64,000 nucleotides of DNA, taken from positions 1 to 64,000 of the forward strand of contig NZ_JAALBX010000013.1 of NCBI RefSeq assembly GCF_011077955.1. The letters are read 5' to 3'. The position numbers and the translations under genes are program-made. The notes beneath the pieces were generated by a model, which saw only the letters and a program-made list of their open reading frames with translations, did not search any database and was not told the origin of the DNA. Below are positions 42,244 to 50,381 of the stretch, one piece after another (positions within the stretch are counted from its first letter, which is position 1; every line of letters starts with the position of its first letter). The stretch comes from Citrobacter freundii (GTDB taxonomy: Bacteria; Pseudomonadota; Gammaproteobacteria; Enterobacterales; Enterobacteriaceae).

Positions 42244-42947
42244 GGCTGCCAGTGAAGCAGCGCTGTCATGGCATTGAGATAGCGCTCGCTGGCCTCATCA
42301 GCGGAGATGGGCGGGAATTCGGCAGTGATGCAGGGAAGATTAATATCCGCGCACCAACTGCCGAAAGAACCTGGCGTGTCGTAGCCAACGGTTGTGACCA
42401 GCGGCAACGCGAACGCCTCTGAAAGCCATTGCCCGAGCGCGCTTTCGGCGGGATCTTCAATGCAGGCTAAAGGATCGTGAAACGATACCACCCAACGTGG
42501 CGCAATCTGATGGATAAGCTGACATAGCGCCACGGTTTCTGGTTCTGAACCGGGTTTGTCGCCGGTTGAGAGCGCCACATCGCGCTTGTCCGCCGCGCTG
42601 TTCCACCGATACACCGTTTCGCCCGCTTTCCAGTTCGCCGCCGGGAAATTGCGGTTTAAGTCCACGCCGTGCGCATTCGCGCGCAGGCCCAACTGGCAAC
42701 CGTCCGGATTAACCGCGAGAACCACATGATGCTGACGATGCTGTGGTTCCAGCGCACGCAGCGCGCAGGAAAGCGTCACCATGGCGGCGTTTTCATCGCC
42801 ATGCGTACCCGCCAGAATCAGTCCGGCGTTTTCACTGGCTTGCGGGGCAGGGAACCACAAAAGCGGCGCGCCCAGCACGCTTTTACCATAACGCTCAGCG
42901 CCCGGTGGAAAATGACCGCGTAATGAACGCGGGCGTAACGTCGTCAT
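42234..42947 (-). CDS. mpaA: Murein tripeptide amidase A
   Basis: A 237-residue M14-family zinc carboxypeptidase that cleaves the D-Glu-meso-diaminopimelate bond of murein tripeptide in the cytoplasm. Zinc ligands are His and Glu of GTHGDENA (near 52) and the later His in VSFHDPLACIE (near 160); the catalytic Glu is in CITAEFPP. There is no signal peptide. ATG 42947 gives the E. coli-like MT.. start; an upstream in-frame start is rejected. Works in sequence with YcjG and MppA, all three neighbours here. Confidence 0.94.
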   Translation of the reverse strand: MTTLRPRSLRGHFPPGAERYGKSVLGAPLLWFPAPQASENAGLILAGTHGDENAAMVTLSCALRALEPQHRQHHVVLAVNPDGCQLGLRANAHGVDLNRNFPAANWKAGETVYRWNSAADKRDVALSTGDKPGSEPETVALCQLIHQIAPRWVVSFHDPLACIEDPAESALGQWLSEAFALPLVTTVGYDTPGSFGSWCADINLPCITAEFPPISADEASERYLNAMTALLHWQPYK

Positions 42948-43150
42948 AGAGAGCTTTCCGTAAAGTGATGATGTGTTGAGTGTTGAGCAAAAGCGCCGGG
43001 AAATCAACTGACTGCGCCCGAGCACATTTCTGATGTTAAATCATCGTCGGAGTTTGCAATTCCTCACGTCAAAACAAATAATTAACGCCACTATAAAAAC
43101 AGCTGGCCGCCTGCGAAGAGGCGTCGGTTATATTCATCTAAGGGGTTGAT

Positions 43151-44770
43151 ATGAAGTTTCCCGTGCGTGTCGCAACCGGCGTTTTACTCGTCGGTAGTTC
43201 ATTAACGCCCGCTTTCGCGGCAGATGTCCCGCAGGGCGCTACGCTTGCTGAAAAGCAGGAGCTGGTGCGCCATATCAAAGATGAACCGGCGTCGCTGGAT
43301 CCGGCAAAGGCAGTGGGTCTGCCGGAAATTCAGGTGATCCGCGATCTGTTTGAAGGGTTGGTGAATCAAAACGAGAAGGGCGAGCTGACCCCAGGCGTGG
43401 CGACGAAATGGCAAAGTAGTGATAACCGCGTCTGGACCTTCAGCCTGCGCAAAGATGCCCGTTGGTCAGACGGTACGCCGGTTACCGCGCAGGATTTTGT
43501 CTACAGCTGGCAGCGGCTGGTTGATCCGAAAAATACCTCGCCTTTTGCCTGGTTTGCAACGCTCGCGGGGATCTCGAATGCCCAGGCCATTATCGATGGC
43601 AAAATGCCCGTGGATAAACTGGGCGTATCTGCGCCGGACGACGCCACACTTCGTGTCGAACTGGATAAGCCGGTGCCGTACTTTGCCAATCTGACGGCGA
43701 ACTTCTCGCTTTATCCCACGCCGAAAGCGGCTATTGAGAAATGGGGGAGTGAGTGGACTCGACCGGGTAACCTGGTCGGCAACGGCGCTTATACCCTGAC
43801 CGAACGCGTAGTGAATGAGAAGCTGGTGGCGACGCCGAATAAAAACTATTGGGATAACGCAAAAACCGTTATCACCAAAGTGACGTTTGTGCCCATTAAT
43901 CAGGAATCGGCGGCGACCAAACGCTATCTGGCGGGGGATGTGGATATTACTGAATCCTTCCCTAAAAACCTCTATCAAAAGCTGATGAAAGATATTCCGG
44001 GCCAGGTCTATACGCCGCCGCAATTGGGTACCTATTACTATGCGTTTAATACTCAAAAAGGCCCGACGGCGGACGCCCGCGTACGCCTGGCGCTGAGCAT
44101 GACCATTGACCGGCGCATTATGGCGGAAAAAGTGCTGGGAACCGGGGAAAAACCGGCCTGGCGGTTTACGCCGGATGTGACGGCAGGTTTCCAACCGACG
44201 AAATCAGCCATGGAAAGCATGAGCCAGGAAGAGTTAAACGCGCAGGCGAAAACGCTGCTCCAGGCGGCGGGGTTTGGCCCGAACAAACCGTTAACGCTGA
44301 CGCTGTTATACAACACCTCGGAAAACCACCAGAAAATCGCCATTGCGGTGGCCTCAATGTGGAAGAAGAATCTGGGCGTTGACGTAAAACTTCAGAATCA
44401 GGAATGGAAAACCTATATCGATAGTCGCAATACCGGTAATTTTGACGTGATCCGCGCCTCTTGGGTCGGTGACTATAATGAGCCGTCAACGTTCTTGTCG
44501 CTGTTAACGTCCACCCACAGCGGCAATATTTCTCGCTTTAACGATCCGGCTTACGACAAAGTGCTGGAACAGGCCAGCCGGGAAAATACGCCTGAAGGAC
44601 GCAATGCGGACTATAACCAGGCGGAAAAAATCCTCGCGGAAAAAGCCCCCATCGCACCGATTTATCAGTACACCAACGGGCGTTTAATCAAGCCGTGGGT
44701 CAAGGGTTATCCGATTACTAACCCGGAAGATGTGGCGTATACCCGCACGATGTATCTGATTAAGCATTAA
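43151..44770 (+). CDS. mppA: Periplasmic murein peptide-binding protein MppA
   Basis: A 539-residue solute-binding protein of the OppA family with a signal peptide (about 1-23, ending TPAFA-AD). In E. coli MppA binds murein tripeptide L-Ala-D-Glu-mDap and uses the OppBCDF permease for uptake. The sequence KQELVRHIKDEPASLDPAKAVGLPEIQVIRDL follows the MppA/OppA pattern, as does the DFVYSWQRLVDP box; I prefer MppA over OppA from context (mpaA, ycjG). No permease genes are nearby. A terminator follows. Confidence 0.9.
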   Translation: MKFPVRVATGVLLVGSSLTPAFAADVPQGATLAEKQELVRHIKDEPASLDPAKAVGLPEIQVIRDLFEGLVNQNEKGELTPGVATKWQSSDNRVWTFSLRKDARWSDGTPVTAQDFVYSWQRLVDPKNTSPFAWFATLAGISNAQAIIDGKMPVDKLGVSAPDDATLRVELDKPVPYFANLTANFSLYPTPKAAIEKWGSEWTRPGNLVGNGAYTLTERVVNEKLVATPNKNYWDNAKTVITKVTFVPINQESAATKRYLAGDVDITESFPKNLYQKLMKDIPGQVYTPPQLGTYYYAFNTQKGPTADARVRLALSMTIDRRIMAEKVLGTGEKPAWRFTPDVTAGFQPTKSAMESMSQEELNAQAKTLLQAAGFGPNKPLTLTLLYNTSENHQKIAIAVASMWKKNLGVDVKLQNQEWKTYIDSRNTGNFDVIRASWVGDYNEPSTFLSLLTSTHSGNISRFNDPAYDKVLEQASRENTPEGRNADYNQAEKILAEKAPIAPIYQYTNGRLIKPWVKGYPITNPEDVAYTRTMYLIKH

Positions 44771-44796
44771 TTAATCACCCTTCCTGTCTCCCCATA

Positions 44797-44827
44797 CTGG
44801 CGCGAATAATCGCGCCAGATGCTTTTC
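44797..44827 (+). terminator. Terminator after mppA
   Basis: CTGGCGCGA (44797-44805) pairs perfectly with TCGCGCCAG (44810-44818) around ATAA, followed by ATGCTTTT. Confidence 0.65.
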
Positions 44828-44840
44828 ACCATCAAAATAT

Positions 44841-44857
44841 ATGTTATGTTATATCAT
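44841..44857 (+). promoter_or_regulatory. Probable Zur operator of zinT
   Basis: ATGTTATGTTATATCAT is an imperfect palindrome with six of eight pairs matched, close to the Zur consensus half-sites (GTTATA/TATAAC). It lies 35 bp before the preferred zinT start. Zur represses zinT in E. coli when zinc is sufficient. Confidence 0.6.
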
Positions 44858-44891
44858 ATCTTTAATGGTGAAATGGAATGAGGGACTCATT

Positions 44892-45539
44892 TTGGTTGGT
44901 CAATTTTCAAAACTCGCACTCGCTCTGGGCTGGCTTTTCGCCAGCGGACACGCCCTGGCACACGATCATTCGCACGGCAAACCGATGACGGACATTGAAC
45001 AAAAAGCCATGGACGGCGTATTTGACGATAGCAACGTTAAAGACCGAAATCTCTCTGACTGGGATGGGGTCTGGCAGTCCGTTTATCCGTATTTACAGCG
45101 TGGCGATCTGGATCCGGTGTTCAGAAAAAAAGCGCAGAAAGAGGGGCAGAAAACGGTTGAGCAAATCAAAGCCTATTACCAAAAAGGCTATGCCACTGAC
45201 GTCGACACTATCGGCATCGAAAATGGGGTGATGGAGTTTCATCGCGGCGAGCAAGTCACCCGCTGTAAATACACCTATGCAGGGCATAAAATCCTGACCT
45301 ATACGTCAGGTAAAAAAGGCGTGCGTTACCTGTTCGAATGCCAGGATGCTCACAGCAAGGCACCGAAATTTGTGCAGTTTAGCGACCATATCATTGCGCC
45401 GCGGGCGTCTACGCATTATCACATTTTTATGGGCAACACCTCTCAGGAGGCGCTGTTGAAAGAAATGGATAACTGGCCGACTTATTACCCGTATCAGCTC
45501 ACCAAAGAGCAGGTTGTCGACGAGATGCTGCACCATTAA
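44892..45539 (+). CDS. zinT: Periplasmic zinc/cadmium-binding protein ZinT
   Basis: A 215-residue ZinT (YodA) protein that binds zinc in the periplasm and assists ZnuABC uptake. The signal peptide (to about residue 22) is followed by an HDHSHGK metal-rich start and the calycin-like domain ([14 protein letters not shown], ... HYHIFMGN, ... WPTYYPYQL). The start is chosen as TTG 44892: GAGGG lies 7 bases upstream and it leaves the operator outside the gene. ATGs at 44841 and 44865 lack a ribosome site. In E. coli zinT is elsewhere, so this position is lineage-specific. Confidence 0.9.
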   Translation: MVGQFSKLALALGWLFASGHALAHDHSHGKPMTDIEQKAMDGVFDDSNVKDRNLSDWDGVWQSVYPYLQRGDLDPVFRKKAQKEGQKTVEQIKAYYQKGYATDVDTIGIENGVMEFHRGEQVTRCKYTYAGHKILTYTSGKKGVRYLFECQDAHSKAPKFVQFSDHIIAPRASTHYHIFMGNTSQEALLKEMDNWPTYYPYQLTKEQVVDEMLHH

Positions 45540-45564
45540 CCCTCCCTGACATCCCGCTTATCAG

Positions 45565-45587
45565 GCCGCTCGGTATGAGCGGCTTTA
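45565..45587 (+). terminator. Terminator-like hairpin after zinT
   Basis: GCCGCTC pairs with GAGCGGC around GGTAT, then TTTA. Short T run, so moderate confidence. Confidence 0.5.
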
Positions 45588-45827
45588 CCGATTTCACCAC
45601 AAGGCGTCGGGCATTTTCAGGCGATGCTTAAAATGAACGCTTCCAAACCCGATATACTTACTATCTATGCAGGCGCAAAAAATGATGCGGCCTGCGGGGA
45701 TGGCGAGTGTCATTGCATACATTTTTTTATGGGCTGCCGTCTGGGATATCTCTCGACAGCGAGCGGTAAAAAAACACATTTACTCACAACCGCACGCGGG
45801 ATCTGGCGTGAGGTTAAGGAGGCGAGA

Positions 45828-46094
45828 ATGGCATCCGGTTGGGCTAATGACGACGCGGTACAACAGCAAATCGACAGCACTATTGAAGATGCGATTTCCA
45901 GGGCGCGCCAGGATATGACATCAGGCGAAAGCCTGACACACTGCGAAGAGTGCGGTGAGGCTATCCCTTTGGCCCGGCAGAAAGCCGTACCGGGCGTTCG
46001 GTTATGCATTAATTGCCAGCAGAAGGCGGATCAGGAAAAACAGCGTTTTTCAGGTTACAACCGCCGGGGTTCGAAAGACAGCCAGTTGCGTTAA
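45828..46094 (+). CDS. ybiI: DksA/TraR-type zinc finger protein YbiI
   Basis: An 88-residue protein of the DksA/TraR C4 zinc-finger family, matching E. coli YbiI along its whole length (MASGWANDDAVQQQIDSTIEDAI at the N-terminus, GYNRRGSKDSQLR at the end). The finger is CEECG...C..C between residues 40 and 65. It lacks the long coiled coil of DksA, so it may not reach the RNA polymerase active site. AAGGAGG precedes ATG 45828; an upstream open frame has no support. In E. coli ybiI is at another locus. It overlaps the convergent cyclase gene by 4 bp. Confidence 0.92.
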   Translation: MASGWANDDAVQQQIDSTIEDAISRARQDMTSGESLTHCEECGEAIPLARQKAVPGVRLCINCQQKADQEKQRFSGYNRRGSKDSQLR

Positions 46095-47245
46095 ACAGGC
46101 TCGCGTGACACGTCATATTCATTCCAACGGTTGCGACCATTCTCTTTGGCGTGATAGAGCGCGGCGTCTGCCTGGGCTATCAACACCGTGCCGGACATCT
46201 CCGGCTTCCATACCGATATGCCCTGACTTACCGTGACGTGTTTCGCAACGGGAGAGTCGGCGTGTTCAATGGCCACGTTCTCCAGGCGCCACGCCAGACG
46301 GCGGGCTACGCGAAGCGCTGCATCTCGCCCGCCGCCCGGTAATAAAATGGCAAACTCTTCACCGCCGAGGCGCGCCACACTGTCGTTTTTATTGCGTATC
46401 GCGCTTTTCAGTTGATTGGCAACCTCGCGCAGACAGACGTCTCCCGCCTGGTGTCCGTAATGGTCGTTGAAGCGTTTAAAGTGATCCACATCCACCATGA
46501 TCATCGCCAGTTCACCGCCAGTCAGGGTTGCTTCATGAATGGCATTATCTAACTGTTGCTGGAAATTACGGCGGTTGGCGATGCCGGTTAAAGGATCAAA
46601 GCTTGCCAGTGTTTCCAGTTGCTTAATCAAATCGCGTTTTTCCTGGCTTCGGCGCAGCGCCAGTAAAAACCAACTGTTCAGCATGCGGCGACCCGACTCC
46701 AGCATCGCCGCCAGCAATACCCAGAGCAGCATGTGAAGCACAGTAGGGCTGGGGGCATACATTACGGTTGAGAACAGGATCATCAGCCAGACAGGCACAA
46801 TAAAGGTCAGCAATACGCGGGCATCAAAATAAAGTGAAATTAGCGCGGTAAATAATAACAGGGCGGCGAACGGGAATATTATTTCCAAATCGCCGCTTGC
46901 GATAAAGACATAAAATGAGGTGGCCCAGGCGAGGCTTAATAACAGCACGACCCCTTTGGCAAGCTGGCTTAGCCACAGTGCTTCGCGGTCCGGCGCCATG
47001 CGAAGAATAAACAACACGCTGGATGAGGCGGCGAGCACCAGCACCATCGTGCTTTCCAGTACGTATGGCGGGCGAGGAAGCTGGGCGATGAGTTGTTCTG
47101 TGGAAAAATAGTTACGTCCCAGGATAAAAAGTGAAAACAGGATATTGACCCATAAAAACCAATTCACGCTAACGGTAATGGCCTGACGGCGCATTTCAGC
47201 GGCGTGAAGTTCAAAATTAAGGCAGCGTGGCTGTGTCGCAGTCAC
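46091..47245 (-). CDS. Membrane-bound diguanylate cyclase (GGDEF)
   Basis: A 384-residue protein with about six transmembrane segments in residues 25-185 and a GGDEF domain (about 210-375). It would make c-di-GMP from two GTP. The active-site motif is GGEEF (294-298), with the substrate region DPLTGIANRRNF upstream. The inhibitory I-site RxxD, five residues before GGEEF, reads NKND, so the Arg is lost and product inhibition by that route is unlikely. Start is GTG 47245 with AGGAG 7 bases upstream. The membrane domain does not match a family I can name. It is not the E. coli DgcM neighbour of zntB, which has PAS domains. Confidence 0.88.
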   Translation of the reverse strand: MTATQPRCLNFELHAAEMRRQAITVSVNWFLWVNILFSLFILGRNYFSTEQLIAQLPRPPYVLESTMVLVLAASSSVLFILRMAPDREALWLSQLAKGVVLLLSLAWATSFYVFIASGDLEIIFPFAALLLFTALISLYFDARVLLTFIVPVWLMILFSTVMYAPSPTVLHMLLWVLLAAMLESGRRMLNSWFLLALRRSQEKRDLIKQLETLASFDPLTGIANRRNFQQQLDNAIHEATLTGGELAMIMVDVDHFKRFNDHYGHQAGDVCLREVANQLKSAIRNKNDSVARLGGEEFAILLPGGGRDAALRVARRLAWRLENVAIEHADSPVAKHVTVSQGISVWKPEMSGTVLIAQADAALYHAKENGRNRWNEYDVSREPV

Positions 47246-47426
47246 TTATAGCTCCTGGTGAAAATAACGGGAAGTTGGGATGTAATACACTGGAGGGAAT
47301 ATGGTTGCTTATGTTAACTGTTTGCTTACGTTATTAGCAAACAATAAGACGAAAAAGCATCACTTCTTGCCAGTAAAGCGCAGCGGACTAGACTGACACC
47401 ATACCCGGTCAAAACAGGAGGCATAA

Positions 47427-48410
47427 GTGCAGACGATAAAGGGAACAGAACTGAATGTACCGGATGCGGTATTCGCCTGGATATTTGATGGCAAAGGCGG
47501 AGTCAGAACGCTTGAGAATGGCGATATCATAGACAAAGATAACCCCTGCTGGTTGCATCTTAACTACGCCCATTCAGAAAGCGCCGAGTGGCTTGCGACA
47601 ACGCCTTTACTGCCGAATCCCGTCCGTGACGCGCTTAGCGGCGAAAGTACCCGTCCACGCGTCACGCGCATGGGCGATGGCACGCTGATTACGCTGCGTT
47701 GTATCAATGGCAGCACCGACGAACGCCCCGATCAGCTGGTGGCGATGCGTCTTTATATCGATGAACAGCTTATTATTTCCACCCGTCAGCGAAAAGTGTT
47801 GGCGTTAGACGATGTGGTGCAGGATCTGAACGCCGGCACCGGTCCATCGGACATCGGCGGTTGGCTGGTGGATGTGTGCGATGCGCTCACCGATCATGCC
47901 AGTGAATTTATCGAAGAGTTGCACGATAAGATTATCGATCTCGAAGACAATCTTTTGGATCAGCAAATCCCGCCACGCGGATTTCTGGCGTTATTGCGCA
48001 AGCAATTAATCGTCATGCGGCGGTATATGTCACCGCAGCGCGATGTGTATGCGCGGCTTGCCAGTGAGCGTTTCCCCTGGATGAACGACGATCATCGCCG
48101 CCGCATGCAGGATATCGCCGACAGGTTAGGGCGGGGGCTTGATGAAATTGATGCCTGTATCTCCCGCACCGCCATTATGGCCGATGAAATTGCCCAGGTG
48201 ATGCAAGAATCCCTCGCGCGCCGGAGTTATACGATGTCGCTGATGGCGATGGTGTTTTTACCAAGTACCTTTTTAACCGGTCTGTTTGGGGTAAACCTCG
48301 GCGGTATTCCCGGCGGTGACTGGCGACTCGGATTCAGTATTTTTTGCATCATGCTGGTGGTGTTGATTGGCGGTGTTACCTGGTGGTTACATCGCAGTAA
48401 ATGGCTGTAA
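47427..48410 (+). CDS. zntB: Zinc transporter ZntB (CorA family)
   Basis: A 327-residue CorA/Mrs2-family metal transporter. The large N-terminal cytoplasmic domain is followed by two C-terminal transmembrane helices (about 265-288 and 298-320). Between them lies GVN (in [13 protein letters not shown]), the ZntB form of the CorA GMN pore motif. GTG 47427 is preceded by AGGAGG. Matches E. coli ZntB (327 residues). Zinc movement by ZntB has been described as both efflux and proton-driven uptake. Confidence 0.96.
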   Translation: MQTIKGTELNVPDAVFAWIFDGKGGVRTLENGDIIDKDNPCWLHLNYAHSESAEWLATTPLLPNPVRDALSGESTRPRVTRMGDGTLITLRCINGSTDERPDQLVAMRLYIDEQLIISTRQRKVLALDDVVQDLNAGTGPSDIGGWLVDVCDALTDHASEFIEELHDKIIDLEDNLLDQQIPPRGFLALLRKQLIVMRRYMSPQRDVYARLASERFPWMNDDHRRRMQDIADRLGRGLDEIDACISRTAIMADEIAQVMQESLARRSYTMSLMAMVFLPSTFLTGLFGVNLGGIPGGDWRLGFSIFCIMLVVLIGGVTWWLHRSKWL

Positions 48411-48456
48411 AAATTAACATTTTTAACATTATTGGAACTATTTAAAGCATTTCTTA

Positions 48457-48470
48457 TTGAGCGAAGTCAA
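48457..48470 (+). promoter_or_regulatory. FNR site of fnrS
   Basis: TTGAGCGAAGTCAA matches the FNR consensus TTGAT-N4-ATCAA in both arms apart from the fifth base of each. Its centre lies about 42 bp upstream of the expected fnrS +1, the standard activating position. Confidence 0.85.
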
Positions 48471-48505
48471 TAAACAAAAGTACGGCAGCGGGCAAAATCT
48501 CTCTC

Positions 48506-48629
48506 GCAGGTGAATGCAACGTCAAGCGATGGGCGTTGCGCTCCATATTGTCTTACTTCCTTTTTTGAATTACTGCATAGCAAAATTTAATTCGTACGAC
48601 GCCGACTTTAATCAGTCGGCTTTTTTTTT
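48506..48629 (+). ncRNA. fnrS: Small RNA FnrS
   Basis: The 5' end GCAGGTGAATGCAACGTCAA and the body, including the GATGGGCGTTGCGCTCC hairpin and CTTCCTTTTTT, agree with E. coli FnrS almost base for base. It ends in the hairpin GCCGACT/AGTCGGC (48601-48620) with nine T residues. FnrS is an Hfq-dependent, FNR-activated RNA that represses aerobic enzymes such as sodA, sodB and maeA mRNAs. It sits after zntB, as in E. coli. The FNR site lies upstream at the right distance. Confidence 0.93.
48601..48629 (+). terminator. Terminator of fnrS
   Basis: GCCGACT (48601-48607) pairs with AGTCGGC (48614-48620) around TTAATC, followed by nine T. It is also the 3' end of the RNA. Confidence 0.92.
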
Positions 48630-48698
48630 GCCCTCATTTTTTGCCAGCCACCTCAGGGCTTCTACGCTTAAAGAGTACAGCCACTCCTGGAGGTAATG

Positions 48699-48830
48699 AT
48701 GAGCCTGAAAATGAGCGATCCGATACCGACCGATCCGGCACCCGTCCCGGACCCGATCCCGCGACCACAGCCGATACCCGAGCCGCCAACTGATCCCGGC
48801 CCGATTATGGACAGCAGGTCGCCGCAATAA
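48699..48830 (+). CDS. Small proline-rich protein (43 aa)
   Basis: A 43-codon frame with a strong GGAGG five bases before ATG 48699. The product is one-third proline, with DP and PxP repeats (DPIPTDPAPVPDPIPRPQPIPEPP) and no hydrophobic segment. It should be an extended, disordered chain. Similar short proline-rich proteins occur in enterobacteria, but I know no function. Located between fnrS and ttcA. The out-of-frame reading on the other strand is not supported. Confidence 0.65.
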   Translation: MSLKMSDPIPTDPAPVPDPIPRPQPIPEPPTDPGPIMDSRSPQ

Positions 48831-48857
48831 AAAACGCCCTCATTAAGAGGGCGCTTT
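48831..48857. terminator. Terminator between the proline-rich ORF and ttcA
   Basis: CGCCCTC (48835-48841) pairs with GAGGGCG (48847-48853) around ATTAA, with AAAA on the left giving a T run for ttcA on the minus strand. Confidence 0.75.
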
Positions 48858-48859
48858 GG

Positions 48860-49795
48860 TTATTTCACTTCGACTATATCAAGCCGGTTGCTGATATCCG
48901 GCTGTTCGTCTTCGTCCGGCAGCCAGCCTACGGGCTGTGACGGAAGTTCTTCTCGGTCAAAGGCCAGATCGCCGCCATCAACCACGTCACTGCCATGGGT
49001 AATAGCTTTAAAATCAAACAGATTGATATCGCTTAAATGCGACGGCACCACGTTTTGCATTGCGCTGAACATGGTCTCGATGCGGCCCGGGTAGCGTTTG
49101 TCCCAGTCGCGCAGCATATCGGCAATAACCTGGCGTTGCAGGTTCGGCTGTGAGCCACACAGATTACAAGGAATAATCGGGTAACCTTTTGCTTCGGCGA
49201 AACGCTCAATGTCTTTTTCGCGGCAATAAGCCAGCGGGCGGATAACGATATGCTTGCCGTCGTCACTCATCAGTTTAGGCGGCATGCCTTTCATCTTGCC
49301 GCCGTAGAACATATTCAAAAACAGCGTCTGGAGAATGTCGTCGCGATGATGGCCGAGGGCGATTTTTGTCGCGCCAAGCTCGGTTGCGGTGCGGTATAAA
49401 ATGCCGCGACGCAGGCGTGAGCAAAGTGAACAGGTCGTTTTACCTTCGGGAATTTTATCCTTCACAATTCCGTAGGTGTTTTCTTCAACGATCTTGTACT
49501 CAACGCCAATGCTTTCAAGATATTCCGGCAAGACGTGTTCCGGAAATCCTGGCTGTTTCTGGTCAAGATTCACGGCGACCAGGCTAAAGCTAATCGGCGC
49601 GCTTTGTTGCAGATTGCGCAGGATCTCAAGCATGGTGTAGCTGTCTTTGCCGCCAGAGAGACAAACCATAATACGATCGCCGTCTTCAATCATATTGAAA
49701 TCAGCAATGGCTTCGCCGACGTTACGGCGCAGGCGCTTCTGGAGCTTGTTCAAATTGTATTGTTGCTTCTTTGTCACTTCTTGAATTTCATTCAT
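48860..49795 (-). CDS. ttcA: tRNA 2-thiocytidine synthetase TtcA
   Basis: A 311-residue PP-loop enzyme that thiolates cytidine 32 of certain tRNAs, using ATP and a [4Fe-4S] cluster. PP-loop is [11 protein letters not shown] near residue 50. Cluster cysteines are in [11 protein letters not shown] (near 122 and 125) and CNLCGSQPN (near 213). ATG 49795 gives the E. coli length of 311; the further upstream start is rejected. In E. coli K-12 the Rac prophage sits in this gene; here it is intact. Confidence 0.96.
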   Translation of the reverse strand: MNEIQEVTKKQQYNLNKLQKRLRRNVGEAIADFNMIEDGDRIMVCLSGGKDSYTMLEILRNLQQSAPISFSLVAVNLDQKQPGFPEHVLPEYLESIGVEYKIVEENTYGIVKDKIPEGKTTCSLCSRLRRGILYRTATELGATKIALGHHRDDILQTLFLNMFYGGKMKGMPPKLMSDDGKHIVIRPLAYCREKDIERFAEAKGYPIIPCNLCGSQPNLQRQVIADMLRDWDKRYPGRIETMFSAMQNVVPSHLSDINLFDFKAITHGSDVVDGGDLAFDREELPSQPVGWLPDEDEQPDISNRLDIVEVK

Positions 49796-50381
49796 TCTTT
49801 CGACGTCCAACATGACCACAGGGCATCAGAGGGGCATAAACGAAAAAGGCTGATCACGCCTTTTCAGGCGACCTGGCGCGTCGTTTATGTCAGTAATCTA
49901 TGCACTAAAAATTTATTAACTATCTGCGCAGCAAAGGCTCAACTGGCAGCAATAAGATGGGCTTACCCGGCAGGGTATCACCATCACGCATAAGTGTGGC
50001 GTGTATGGTACGCATTGCGACGCCGAATGCCAGCATGTTTTACAGCAGAGTATAAAAGATAACGCAGAGAGAGGACGGCTTAACAGGCCCGCGACACACC
50101 CGGTCTGCCGTGCGGTTTAAACCCACCCGAAACGCGCAGTAGCCGTGTGGCGAAACGCCGGTGCTGAAAGGCGATGACTTTCAGCACGGCATGCCTAAGG
50201 TTTCCTGTTGTTTGGGATAATTAATCCAAATGACTGAAGGGACCCGGTTGCGATTTACCCGTAGCGCTTTAATGGCGACGGTAATGACAAAAAATTTGAT
50301 AAGCGAGTAGGGCGCGAAATCCGTCCGGCAAACCCCACTTCTCGCGGGTCTGCCAGACGGTGCTTTAATAAGACGTCACTC
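49796..50381. other. 586-bp gap between ttcA and the chemoreceptor gene
   Basis: No convincing gene. The first part should carry the ttcA promoter. A perfect 10-bp hairpin, GTGCTGAAAG (50161-50170) with CTTTCAGCAC (50178-50187), stands alone without a T run. A loose hairpin near 50332-50365 may end the chemoreceptor transcript. Confidence 0.4.

Noticed and set aside
45624-45827. N-terminal extension of the ybiI frame, and a hydrophobic short frame at 45667
   Set aside because: The extension has no ribosome site, while ATG 45828 has AAGGAGG and the YbiI start. The short frame has no homologue and runs into ybiI.
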